Source: RI-153 sp963752935
Lineage (GTDB): Bacteria; Chloroflexota; Anaerolineae; Caldilineales; Caldilineaceae
DNA length: 64,000 nucleotides
Direction: 5' to 3'
Assembly (NCBI GenBank): GCA_963752935.1
Contig: CAVWAL010000008.1
Location: 558,001 to 622,000, forward strand
Position numbers and translations under genes: made by a program. Under the pieces are notes generated by a model, which worked only from the letters and a program-made list of their open reading frames with translations, was not told the DNA's origin and did not search any database. The stretch's first letter is position 1, and every line of letters begins with the position of its first letter. Below are positions 56,636 to 64,000 of this stretch, one piece after another.

Positions 56636-56740
56636 ATGCAAACAGTAACCGTCTCTCCCAAATATCAGATAGTGATTCCCAGGGCCGTGCGCGAGGAATT
56701 AGGCATTGAACCTGGGCAGAAAGTTCAAGTGATCGCCTAA
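56636..56740 (+). pseudogene. VapB-type (AbrB-like) antitoxin, truncated
   Basis: 34 codons: MQTVTVSPKYQIVIPRAVRE followed by ELGIEPGQKVQVIA, the swapped-hairpin DNA-binding domain of VapB/MazE antitoxins. The usual C-terminal toxin-binding tail is missing because a TAA stops the frame. AGGAG lies about 7 bases before the ATG, so it may still be translated. The toxin end follows directly. Confidence 0.7.
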
Positions 56741-56745
56741 TTGAC

Positions 56746-56868
56746 CTGCGGCTGCCAATGGCCGACAGCCTTATCCTCTCCACGGCACGTGCTCACAACG
56801 CCGCGCTATGGACCCAGGATCTCGACTTCGCCAATATTGACGGTGTCCACTTCATCGAGAAGAAGTAA
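56746..56868 (+). pseudogene. VapC-type PIN-domain toxin, C-terminal remnant
   Basis: The frame gives LPMADSLILSTARAHNAALW and TQDLDFANIDGV, which is the C-terminal PIN-domain end (conserved ADSLI and TxDxDF acidic positions) of a VapC ribonuclease. It begins 6 bases after the truncated vapB, without start codon or N-terminal half. A deletion fused the vapB start to the vapC end. Confidence 0.75.
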
Positions 56869-56970
56869 TCGGATCGGCAACTGAACCCGTCATCCCATTA
56901 TCTCGTCATCTCTCTAGTCATCCCAACTCTTTCATCTCTCGCCTCCTTCTCCAGAAAGCCACTTTCTGCC

Positions 56971-57696
56971 ATGACCGGAACCATCATCAACATCATCGCC
57001 GTGCTCATCGGCGGCTCGATTGGCGCGCTGGCGGGCAATCGGCTGCCCGCCAAAGTGCAAGAGACCGTCCTCAGTGGGCTTGGCCTGTTGACACTGACCA
57101 TCGGCATCAGCATGTCGATTGGCAGCAGCAACATTCTGATCCCTATGTTTAGCGTGCTTTTGGGCGGCATCGTAGGAGAACTACTGCGCATCGACGACGG
57201 CCTCACCTGGCTGGGTCGGCAGGCCGAAGCGCGGTGGGGGCATCGTTTGGGTCAGGGCAAGGTAGAAGGGTGGAGCGTGACGCAGGCGTTTGTCACCTCT
57301 AGCCTGATCTTCTGCGTTGGCCCAATGACGATCCTGGGCAGCATTCAGGACGGGCTGCTGGGCGACTACCAACTCTTGGCCGTGAAGAGCACGCTCGATG
57401 GCTTCGCGGCCATCGCCTTCGCCGCCAGCCTGGGGCCGGGCGTCCTCCTCAGCGCGGCGACAGTGGCACTGCTGCAGGGAGGCATTGCCGGACTGGCGAT
57501 GGTCCTCGGCACCGGAATCGGCGCCGTGAGCCGGGAAACGCCCTGGGTCATCGAATTGACCGCCACCGGCGGCGTGCTGATCCTGGGTATCGGGCTGAGT
57601 CTGCTCAACCTCAAGAAGATCCGCGTGGCGAACCTGTTGCCCGCCATCGTTTTTGCACCGTTGATCGTGGTGATTTTGCAGATGATTGGGGTATGA
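56971..57696 (+). CDS. DUF554-family membrane protein
   Basis: A 241-residue polytopic protein with about seven hydrophobic helices and the DUF554 (YdfK) landmarks: TIINIIAVLIGGSIGALAG at the N-terminus, GGIVGELLRIDDGLTWLG, and TSSLIFCVGPMTILGSIQDG. Function is unknown; a transporter role has been proposed for the family. The start ATG at 56971 has TTCTGCC upstream and no strong Shine-Dalgarno. Confidence 0.9.
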   Translation: MTGTIINIIAVLIGGSIGALAGNRLPAKVQETVLSGLGLLTLTIGISMSIGSSNILIPMFSVLLGGIVGELLRIDDGLTWLGRQAEARWGHRLGQGKVEGWSVTQAFVTSSLIFCVGPMTILGSIQDGLLGDYQLLAVKSTLDGFAAIAFAASLGPGVLLSAATVALLQGGIAGLAMVLGTGIGAVSRETPWVIELTATGGVLILGIGLSLLNLKKIRVANLLPAIVFAPLIVVILQMIGV

Positions 57697-57750
57697 TAAT
57701 GAGTCGGTGTATCGTTCAATAATCTCTACTCTCATCGACAGGCCACGATC

Positions 57751-59031
57751 ATGTCCCTTCTCGAGTCCGCCCGCGAGCGGATCTACCGCCGCAATTTCTT
57801 CCTCTTCACCACCGACGGCATTCTGTTTATGGTGGCGATGGGTATCATCGGCAGCACGACGGTGATCCCCGATTTTGTGCGCCGCCTGACTGATTCTGAG
57901 ATTCTGATCGGCTTTTCAGGCAGCATGTTTGATATAGGCTGGACGCTGCCACAGTTGTTCGTAGCGCGCTATCTCTTGCGTTTCGAGCGCAAGAAGTGGT
58001 GGTTCATCGGGCCGAGCATTCCTGTGCGCTTTGTGATCCTGGCCTTCGCCGGGCTGATTGTGTGGTTTGGCAAGGATCAGCCGGGCGCCATCCTGGCGGC
58101 GTTTCTGATCTGCTATGGCATCGCCGCCATTGGCGATGGTGTGGTGGGCGTGCCCTGGGCCGACCTGAGCGGCACCAGCCTGGACGGCCGCTGGCGAGCG
58201 CGTATGTTCGGTATTCAGTCGGGCGCCACCGGTTTGATCATGTTAGTCGTGGCGCCGGTGATCGCGTTGATCCTGGCCGATCGACCCTTCCCCGAGAACT
58301 ATGCGATCCTGTTCGGCATGTCTGGTGCGCTCTTTGCCGTGTCGATTCTGCCGATTCTCCTGATCCACGAGTTTCCAGGCGCGAAGAAGGTAGCTAAGAT
58401 CCCATCGTTCGCCGAGTTTCTGCCTCAGTTGGGACACGTCCTGCGCAGCGATGCGCCATTCCGGTCGCTGCTGGTGACACGGCTGCTGACCAGCCTCTTT
58501 GCCATGTCGACGCCCTTTTACATCGGCTTTGCCACGGTGACGCTGGGGCTATCGAGTTCTGTGGCCGTACCGACGTTGCTCTTGATGCAGACAATCGGCA
58601 GCGTGACCGGATCGCTCGTCTACACCTGGCTGGGTGCGCGCAACAATCTGCTCTTCATCCGGCTGGCGCTGTGCGGCGCGGCAGCCTGGCCGATCAGTGC
58701 GCTGCTGGCCGGGCAGTTCGGTCCGTGGCCGCTCTATGTAGGCTACCTGATCGCGGGGATGGCCATGAGCAACCTGGGCTTCAGCTACCAGAATTGGGTA
58801 GTCACCTATGCCGACGCCGACCGTCGCCCTGTCTACGTTGGGCTGTTCAACACCATATCGGCGCTGGTCGGCATGACAGTCCCCCTCATCGGCGGCACAA
58901 TTGCGCAGGAACTTGGGTATCGTCCGCTCTTTGTGATTTCGTTGGTGATGATCACCGCTGCCATCTTTGTGTCCGTACGCTTTGTGCGTACGACGCAGAT
59001 GGCAGAGCCGATGGTGGCAGGGGCAGGTTAG
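57751..59031 (+). CDS. Major facilitator superfamily transporter
   Basis: The 426-residue protein contains 12 predicted membrane helices with a longer central loop. MFS-type features include the helix-2/3 loop with RYLLRFERKKWW and an early FVRRLTDSEILIGFSGSMF. The substrate is unknown; it may be a sugar or drug exporter. It follows the DUF554 gene with a 54-base gap on the same strand. Confidence 0.85.
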   Translation: MSLLESARERIYRRNFFLFTTDGILFMVAMGIIGSTTVIPDFVRRLTDSEILIGFSGSMFDIGWTLPQLFVARYLLRFERKKWWFIGPSIPVRFVILAFAGLIVWFGKDQPGAILAAFLICYGIAAIGDGVVGVPWADLSGTSLDGRWRARMFGIQSGATGLIMLVVAPVIALILADRPFPENYAILFGMSGALFAVSILPILLIHEFPGAKKVAKIPSFAEFLPQLGHVLRSDAPFRSLLVTRLLTSLFAMSTPFYIGFATVTLGLSSSVAVPTLLLMQTIGSVTGSLVYTWLGARNNLLFIRLALCGAAAWPISALLAGQFGPWPLYVGYLIAGMAMSNLGFSYQNWVVTYADADRRPVYVGLFNTISALVGMTVPLIGGTIAQELGYRPLFVISLVMITAAIFVSVRFVRTTQMAEPMVAGAG

Positions 59032-59165
59032 TACCAATGTAAAAAGAGGTCCTATGCAAAGCGACGCCAAGACGACATTGTAGGGGACTTCCTTATTGAA
59101 TCCGAATACACAATCTGCAATGGTAAGGGATGAAACTTGAATTTCATAGAAAGGACATCCCCCAC

Positions 59166-60251
59166 ATGCAGTTTGAAACCAGACGTACCCAATTGCTAGC
59201 AGCGTTGATCCTGGTCGGTATGCTCACCTGGCAATTTGCCGGCAGCACCCTGGCCCAGGACAACGCCCCCACGAACACAGCCACGCGCACGATTACCGTG
59301 TCAGGGCAAGGAGAGGTTGAATCCCGACCCGATACAGCCTTCGTGAGCGTGAGCGTTGTCACCGAAGCGGAGGAGGCAGCGACCGCCCTGGATCAGAATA
59401 ACAGCCAGGTCCAGTCGGTGATCGACACCTTGCTCGAAAACGGCGTCGCCGACGCCGACATCAAAACACAAAGCGTGCGGCTTGACCCCGTCTTCGCACA
59501 GCCTGGTCCACAAGAATCGTCCACACCGGCAACAACACCCACCCAGCAGATCACCGGCTACCGCGCCACCAATATGCTCCAGATACGCGTGACTGATCTG
59601 GCCAACCTGGGATCGGCGATCGACACGGCGGTGGGCGCAGGCGCCAATCAGGTGCAGGGCATCCGCTTTGAAGTGAGCAACCCCAACCAGCGGATGGACG
59701 AGGCGCGCATGGCCGCCTGGCAAGACGCGCAACGCAAGGCACAACAGTTGGCCGATCTGGCCGAAGCGTCGCTCGGCCAGGTGATCGAGATCCGGTCGAC
59801 GGATCAAGGAGCAGCCCCCTATGCGCAAGAATTCTTAGCCGCTGACGCCGCTGTTCCCATCCGGCCGGGTACGCAAACGCTTTCCACATCGCTGCAAGTC
59901 ACCTGGCAATTAGAGGCAGCCACTCAAGGCTCTACAGGAAATGACGGTGAAACAACCATGCCCACCAGCGGAATGGCCCCCGATGAACTGATCCAGCAGG
60001 TGACTGAACAACTGGCAGGCGAAACCAATCTTGATCTCGCTTCCATCGCGGTCGTCAGCGCAGAGCGCGTCGAATGGGCCGATGCCAGCCTGGGCTGCCC
60101 ACAATCCGGTCAGTTATACCCCCAGGTGATCACGCCGGGATATCGGATCGTGCTGGAAGCCGAAGGCCAACAGTATGAGTTCCATACATCGGCACTGCCC
60201 GGCCCGAACATCGTCCGCTGTGCAACGGGAAAAGAAGGTAGTAGTCGGTAA
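59166..60251 (+). CDS. Secreted SIMPL (DUF541) domain protein with C-terminal module
   Basis: The 361-residue exported protein has a signal peptide (residues 1-25, ending STLAQ), a SIMPL domain (about 37-245; ITVSGQGEVESRPDTAFVSV is its opening) and a second domain from about 280 with ERVEWADASLGCPQSG and YRIVLEAEGQQYEFH, a short module that often ends exported proteins. SIMPL proteins are periplasmic and linked to oxidative stress or DNA/ligand binding; function is undefined. ATG at 59166 has AAAGGA about 12 bases upstream; an ATG at 59130 would put 12 polar residues before the signal. Confidence 0.82.
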   Translation: MQFETRRTQLLAALILVGMLTWQFAGSTLAQDNAPTNTATRTITVSGQGEVESRPDTAFVSVSVVTEAEEAATALDQNNSQVQSVIDTLLENGVADADIKTQSVRLDPVFAQPGPQESSTPATTPTQQITGYRATNMLQIRVTDLANLGSAIDTAVGAGANQVQGIRFEVSNPNQRMDEARMAAWQDAQRKAQQLADLAEASLGQVIEIRSTDQGAAPYAQEFLAADAAVPIRPGTQTLSTSLQVTWQLEAATQGSTGNDGETTMPTSGMAPDELIQQVTEQLAGETNLDLASIAVVSAERVEWADASLGCPQSGQLYPQVITPGYRIVLEAEGQQYEFHTSALPGPNIVRCATGKEGSSR

Positions 60252-60282
60252 CCTGTTCACAGTACGTTCCATCTTCACTCAC

Positions 60283-60317
60283 CGGATGCACAGACAATTG
60301 CCTGTGCATCCGTTTTT
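60283..60317 (+). terminator. Rho-independent terminator of the SIMPL gene
   Basis: CGGATGCACAG (60283-60293) pairs exactly with CTGTGCATCCG (60302-60312), followed by TTTTT (60313-60317). It lies 31 bases after the stop codon. The rest of the gap to 60515 has no gene that I recognise. Confidence 0.95.
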
Positions 60318-60514
60318 ATGTTTGCCGTCGATCCTCTCTGTCTTTGATGCACAGTGCGAGTGCCACACGAACTTCAAGATAAGTTATGTTAGTATTGGGT
60401 TGTAGCAAGCGAAGGAACAATGTACAGCAGCGCAGTTACACACCTATCCCGCTCAGTCACCCCACCGAAATGATATGCACCGGCTGAACGGACACATCAC
60501 GGAGACCCATTGCG

Positions 60515-61573
60515 ATGAGTACGAAAGAGAAGCAAATCCCCATGCGCGCCGTCCCCGGCTACTATTCGAGCACGGAAGGCATCCAGATCGCCATCCAAAC
60601 CAACGCTGACGCCAGCGACGAAGACTTACAGTTCTTCCAGCAGCTCGGCGTAGAATGGGCGATGGTGGGCATCAGATCTGCCGAGCAGCACACGCTTGAC
60701 TTCTACAAGAGCCTGGTCAAGCGATTTGGCGACTACGGCCTCAAGATTTACCGGGTGACCAATCTCGGTGTCCACAACGTGCCGGAGATCACGCTCAACC
60801 TGCCCGGCCGCGATGCCAAGGTAGAGGAATTCAAACAGTTTATCCGCAACATCGGCGCCGCCGGGATCAAGTACAACACCTACGCCCACATGGCCAATGG
60901 CATCTGGTCTTCGGCGCGCGCCGAAGGGCGCGGCGGCATGGACGCCCGTAGCCTCGACATTAAAAACGCCAAAGGCCACTGGGACGGCAAGATCTACGAA
61001 GGCGACCTGACGCACGGCCGCGTCTACACTGAAGAAGAACTCTGGGACAACTATGCGCACCTCATGCGCGAAATCGTGCCCGTCGCCGAGGAGGCCGGCG
61101 TCTTTATCGGTGTCCACCCCGACGATCCGCCCGTCTACCCGTTGGGCGGCATCCCGCGCTGCATGTTCGGCAACTTTGAAGGCTACAAAAAGGCCATGGA
61201 AATCGCCGACAGCCCCAACATCGGCGTCTGCCTCTGCATAGGCTGCTGGCTGGAAGGCGGCGTGGAGGGCATGGGCAACAGCCCGGTGGATGCGATCAAA
61301 CATTTCGCCTCGAAGAATCAACTCTTCAAAGTCCACTTCCGCAACGTGACGAATCCTATGCCCGAACCGTGGGTCGAGACGCTGATCGACAACGGCTATC
61401 AGGACATGTACGAGGTAATGAAGGCGCTGCGCGAGGTGAAGTTCGACGGCTGCATCATCCCCGATCACATCCCGGCTATGTTGGGTGGCCCTCGTGTGGG
61501 CACCGCCTATTCGATCGCCTACATGCGGGCGCTGATCCAGGCGGTGAATAACGAAGCCGGCGGGCCGGCGTAG
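60515..61573 (+). CDS. Mannonate dehydratase (UxuA)-like TIM-barrel enzyme
   Basis: A 352-residue cytoplasmic enzyme. Family landmarks of UxuA/xylose-isomerase-like barrels: IGVHPDDPPV (metal His and Asp), NIGVCLCIGCWLEGG (Cys), HFRNVT (His) and IPDHIPAMLGG (Asp/His). UxuA removes water from D-mannonate in hexuronate degradation. Some relatives do other sugar-acid dehydrations, so the substrate is not certain. Gene stands alone on the plus strand. Confidence 0.82.
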   Translation: MSTKEKQIPMRAVPGYYSSTEGIQIAIQTNADASDEDLQFFQQLGVEWAMVGIRSAEQHTLDFYKSLVKRFGDYGLKIYRVTNLGVHNVPEITLNLPGRDAKVEEFKQFIRNIGAAGIKYNTYAHMANGIWSSARAEGRGGMDARSLDIKNAKGHWDGKIYEGDLTHGRVYTEEELWDNYAHLMREIVPVAEEAGVFIGVHPDDPPVYPLGGIPRCMFGNFEGYKKAMEIADSPNIGVCLCIGCWLEGGVEGMGNSPVDAIKHFASKNQLFKVHFRNVTNPMPEPWVETLIDNGYQDMYEVMKALREVKFDGCIIPDHIPAMLGGPRVGTAYSIAYMRALIQAVNNEAGGPA

Positions 61574-61652
61574 CCTTGGTCTAACACCAATCGCCTGCAT
61601 CTGAGATAAGAACGTTGTACGACGATTCTGTCCAGGTGCTGGAATTCACCAG

Positions 61653-61714
61653 TAGAACACAGAGCGCACAACGAAGAAGAGGGAAGCGTATCCATCTTTG
61701 TGCGCTCTGTGTTC
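61653..61714. repeat. 18-bp inverted repeat of the 'CTCTGTGTTCT' type
   Basis: Arms 61653-61670 (AGAACACAGAGCGCACAA) and 61697-61714 are exact complements with a 26-base loop. The arms belong to a hairpin family with AACACAGAG/CTCTGTGTT that I recall as dispersed in many bacterial genomes. It sits 75 bases before the zinc-ribbon kinase gene. Confidence 0.65.
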
Positions 61715-61789
61715 TCTGTGGTAATAACCCGGCGCCGGCGAAACTCCGGTTCTCAACAGAAATTCACTCCAGCCAAGAAGCGTGTGCTC

Positions 61790-62431
61790 ATGTTCAACGT
61801 CTGCCAACAGTGCGGCCTCTACCGCGTGGACAAAATCATCGACCCCGCCGGTCCTGTCGCCATCTGCCCTGAATGTGGGCATCGCCATCCTTTCCTGGCG
61901 CTGCCGCTGATGATCGTGACCGGCGCCAGCGGCTCTGGCAAGTCTACCCTGTGTGCCTATCTGAGCGGTGGTACCCGCAATGCCGTCCTCCTCGATTCTG
62001 ATATTCTGTGGCGTCCTGAGTTCAACAAGCCCGAAGAGAACTACCGAGACTATTTCGACATGTGGCTGCGCATGGCCAAGAACATAGGCCAGTCGGGCCG
62101 TCCAGTAGTCCTTTTTGGGGCGGGGATCGGGGTACCACATAACATTGAAGGCTGCACTGAACGGCGCTACTTGGCGGGTGTCCACTACCTGAGCCTTGTC
62201 TGTAGCGACGATGTGCTGGCCCAAAGGTTGCAGCAGCGCCCGTCCTGGCGGCAGTCGAGCCAGTTGCCGTTTATCACAGAACAGCAGCGGTTCAATCATT
62301 GGTTCCGCGAGTACAACCAAAATGCCGGGCACCCTCCCATCACCCTGGTCGACACAAGCACGGCCACCCTTGAAGAGACAGCGCAGGCCGTTGCCACCTG
62401 GATCGATGGACACGTTGCCGCCGTAGCCTAG
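61790..62431 (+). CDS. Zinc-ribbon plus P-loop ATPase/kinase-like protein
   Basis: A 213-residue protein. The N-terminus has two Cys pairs (CQQC and CPEC, about residues 5-29) forming a ribbon, followed by a P-loop IVTGASGSGKST (about 42-53) and an LLDSDILW segment that resembles small-molecule kinases or AAA_33-type proteins. No lid or base-specificity motif is certain. The ATG at 61790 is first in frame after the hairpin repeat; there is no good Shine-Dalgarno. Confidence 0.7.
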   Translation: MFNVCQQCGLYRVDKIIDPAGPVAICPECGHRHPFLALPLMIVTGASGSGKSTLCAYLSGGTRNAVLLDSDILWRPEFNKPEENYRDYFDMWLRMAKNIGQSGRPVVLFGAGIGVPHNIEGCTERRYLAGVHYLSLVCSDDVLAQRLQQRPSWRQSSQLPFITEQQRFNHWFREYNQNAGHPPITLVDTSTATLEETAQAVATWIDGHVAAVA

Positions 62432-62457
62432 ACCGGCAGTTCTATCAGGAAGCATCT

Positions 62458-62613
62458 ATGCGTAGCGAACCGGAAATGTTTGATCGCGCCCCTGGCAACC
62501 AAGCCGGCGGGCCGGTATTGCCTAAAGAAGCCAGGGATGGAACTGTCCCTGGCCTCTCTCTTTCTGGGCCGCTACAGCATCCGAAATACGGGAGTTTGCC
62601 CAAATTGTGGTAA
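62458..62613 (+). CDS. Possible small ORF (51 aa)
   Basis: The ATG at 62458 has AGGA 7 bases upstream. The product is MRSEPEMFDRAPGNQAGGPV then a Gly/Pro/Leu-rich tail. It includes a hairpin (GCCAGGGA/TCCCTGGC, 62530-62553) and lacks recognisable domains, so it may be non-coding. The remaining bases to 62748 show nothing else. Confidence 0.2.
   Translation: MRSEPEMFDRAPGNQAGGPVLPKEARDGTVPGLSLSGPLQHPKYGSLPKLW
62530..62553 (+). terminator. Hairpin after the zinc-ribbon kinase gene
   Basis: GCCAGGGA (62530-62537) pairs with TCCCTGGC (62546-62553), followed by a pyrimidine-rich stretch CTCTCTCTTTCT. It probably ends the upstream gene's transcript. Confidence 0.5.
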
Positions 62614-62748
62614 GGTCTAGTGTCCATTGGCACAGTTCGTGTTCGCATGGAGCAGACTGTGCATCAAGCTAGACCCAACAGCCCTTGTGAGACCATTCAC
62701 GCCGGGGCTAAACAGTTATCGGTATCAACAACCAGGATAGGAATCTGT

Positions 62749-64000
62749 ATGTCTGTCTCTCGTCTTCAAGCCCAATGGTTTGGGAATATCCGCGGCGATC
62801 TGCTGGCGGGTATGGTAGTTGCACTGGCCCTGATCCCCGAGGCCATCGCTTTTTCGATTATTGCCGGGGTTGATCCCAAAGTCGGGCTGTACGCATCGTT
62901 TTGTATCGCCGTGGTGATCGCCTTTGTGGGGGGACGCGCAGGGATGATCTCCGCCGCTACCGGCGCCATGGCGTTGGTGATGGTTACGCTGGTGCGCGAT
63001 TACGGCCTGGAATACCTGCTGGCAGCGACGATCCTCACCGGGGCTTTGCAGATCCTGGCCGGCATCTTTAAGTTGGGGAGCCTGTTACGCTTTGTGTCGC
63101 GTTCAGTGATGACCGGCTTCGTCAATGCATTGGCAATCCTGATCTTCATGGCCCAATTGTCCGAATTCGACGGTGCCAGTTGGGTCGTCTACGCTATGGT
63201 AGCGGCAGGTCTGGCCATCATCTACCTCTTCCCCTATATCACAAAAGCCGTGCCGTCGCCCTTGATCGCCATTGTCTCGCTGACTGCTTTCAGCATGATC
63301 ATGGGCCTGGACATACGGACCGTAGGCGACATGGGCGAACTGCCCAGCACACTACCCCTGTTTTTGCTGCCCAACATTCCCCTCTCCCTGGAAACACTAC
63401 TGATCATCTTGCCCTATTCGGCTACCCTGGCCGTGGTAGGCTTGCTGGAATCTCTGATGACGGCCGTGATCGTGGACGATCTGACCGACACCTCAAGCGC
63501 CAAAAATCAAGAGTGCACCGGGCAGGGCATCGCCAACATCGTGGCCGGTTTCTTCGGGGGCATGGCCGGCTGCGCCATGATCGGCCAATCGGTGATCAAT
63601 GTGCAATCTGGCGGGCGAGGACGGCTTTCCACGCTCTTCGCCGGCTCCTTTCTGCTCTTTCTGATTCTGGTATTGGGGGATCTGGTGCAGCAGATCCCTA
63701 TGGCAGCCCTGGTCGCCGTGATGATTATGGTGTCCATCGGCACATTTAGCTGGTCTTCAATCAAGAACCTTACCGTTCACCCTACGACCTCGAATCTGGT
63801 CATGCTCTCAACGGTAATCGTTGTCGTAGTCACCCACAATCTGGCGCAGGGTGTAGCCGTAGGTGTGCTGATGAGCGCGCTCTTCTTTGCGCGCAAAGTC
63901 TCGCAACTGGTGGCTGTGCGTTCAGAACTCTCGACCGATGGCAATCAGCGCATCTACAAGGTCTATGGACAGATATTCTTCGCCTCTGCCGACCAATTTA
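62749..64000 (+). CDS. SulP-family inorganic anion transporter (3' end outside window)
   Basis: The frame is open to the window edge (417 residues seen). About 10-11 hydrophobic helices and the SulP/SLC26 landmarks are present: LLAGMVVALALIPEAIAFS early (family 'A.A.ip..ia'), then KVGLYASF, GALQILAGIFKLG, SVMTGFVNALAI, and ECTGQGIANIVAGFFGGMAG. The frame continues with VYGQIFFASADQF, the start of the usual STAS domain. Sulfate, bicarbonate or other anions are possible substrates. AGGA lies before the ATG at 62749. Confidence 0.9.
   Translation, partial: MSVSRLQAQWFGNIRGDLLAGMVVALALIPEAIAFSIIAGVDPKVGLYASFCIAVVIAFVGGRAGMISAATGAMALVMVTLVRDYGLEYLLAATILTGALQILAGIFKLGSLLRFVSRSVMTGFVNALAILIFMAQLSEFDGASWVVYAMVAAGLAIIYLFPYITKAVPSPLIAIVSLTAFSMIMGLDIRTVGDMGELPSTLPLFLLPNIPLSLETLLIILPYSATLAVVGLLESLMTAVIVDDLTDTSSAKNQECTGQGIANIVAGFFGGMAGCAMIGQSVINVQSGGRGRLSTLFAGSFLLFLILVLGDLVQQIPMAALVAVMIMVSIGTFSWSSIKNLTVHPTTSNLVMLSTVIVVVVTHNLAQGVAVGVLMSALFFARKVSQLVAVRSELSTDGNQRIYKVYGQIFFASADQF

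Noticed and set aside
56636..56868. Functional vapBC toxin-antitoxin pair
   Set aside because: The antitoxin lacks its toxin-binding tail, and the toxin lacks its N-terminal half and start codon.
60626..61600. 324-codon open frame on the minus strand opposite the UxuA-like gene
   Set aside because: Antisense shadow rich in Val/Asp/His from the plus-strand codon pattern; no domain.

Overview
The window (about 57-60% GC by eye) looks like a chromosome segment of a Chloroflexota bacterium, probably Anaerolineae- or Caldilinea-like. This is an inference from gene content: large GT-C glycosyltransferases, lipoproteins with Thr/Pro-rich linkers and SH3 domains, a PspA/VWA membrane-stress cluster, a T-box-controlled trp operon and many short intergenic hairpins. 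There are no rRNA genes, prophages, CRISPR arrays or complete insertion sequences that I can see, and I recognised no tRNA.

Left part (1-10.6 kb, + strand). The C-terminal end of a RecQ helicase is followed by a co-directional cluster: pspA, a small membrane protein resembling the extracytoplasmic domain of FtsH, a GNAT acetyltransferase, a membrane-anchored solute-binding-like protein, a solute-binding/VWA fusion, a membrane coiled-coil protein, a LivJ-like lipoprotein, and then a secreted CARDB/PPC-type protein. No ABC permease or ATPase accompanies the binding proteins. This is the best candidate for an undescribed system.

10.7-28.6 kb. A minus-strand operon carries a radical SAM protein, endonuclease V, a ROK sugar kinase and galT. 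A Nudix hydrolase and an epimerase follow on the plus strand. Then comes a cell-envelope block: GT39 and DUF2723-like glycosyltransferases, two SH3 lipoproteins with Thr/Pro linkers, a class-I amidotransferase-like hydrolase and a secreted M28 peptidase with a Thr-rich tail, with rplI between them. The block could form a protein O-glycosylation locus.

28.9-47.4 kb is mostly housekeeping: gyrA, an AlbA_2/Schlafen-type regulator, signal peptidase I (frame broken near its end), deoC, ppa, an MBL hydrolase, a YbjN-like protein, a Dam-like methylase, two RNA methyltransferases, a Tat-exported phosphoesterase, ftsH, dCMP deaminase, a GH1 glycosidase and two stress-type proteins.

47.4-57 kb. A MITE-like hairpin element precedes a strong promoter and a tryptophan T-box riboswitch (UGG specifier; UGGC acceptor-binding sequence). 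The operon reads trpE, a 37-codon small ORF, trpS, trpG, a phosphotransferase-fold kinase, trpD, trpC, a second such kinase (damaged N-terminus) and a cyclase/kynurenine-formamidase-like gene (frameshifted). Beyond it lies a gene graveyard: a zinc-ribbon protein, a URO-D fragment, and a vapB start joined to a vapC end.

57-64 kb. A DUF554 protein, an MFS transporter, a SIMPL-domain protein, a UxuA-like enzyme, a zinc-ribbon P-loop protein and a SulP permease that runs off the window.

Promoters with good sigma-70 spacing, and start codons supported by Shine-Dalgarno sites, are listed individually. Several start sites differ from the longest open frame because promoters or hairpins lie inside the longer version.
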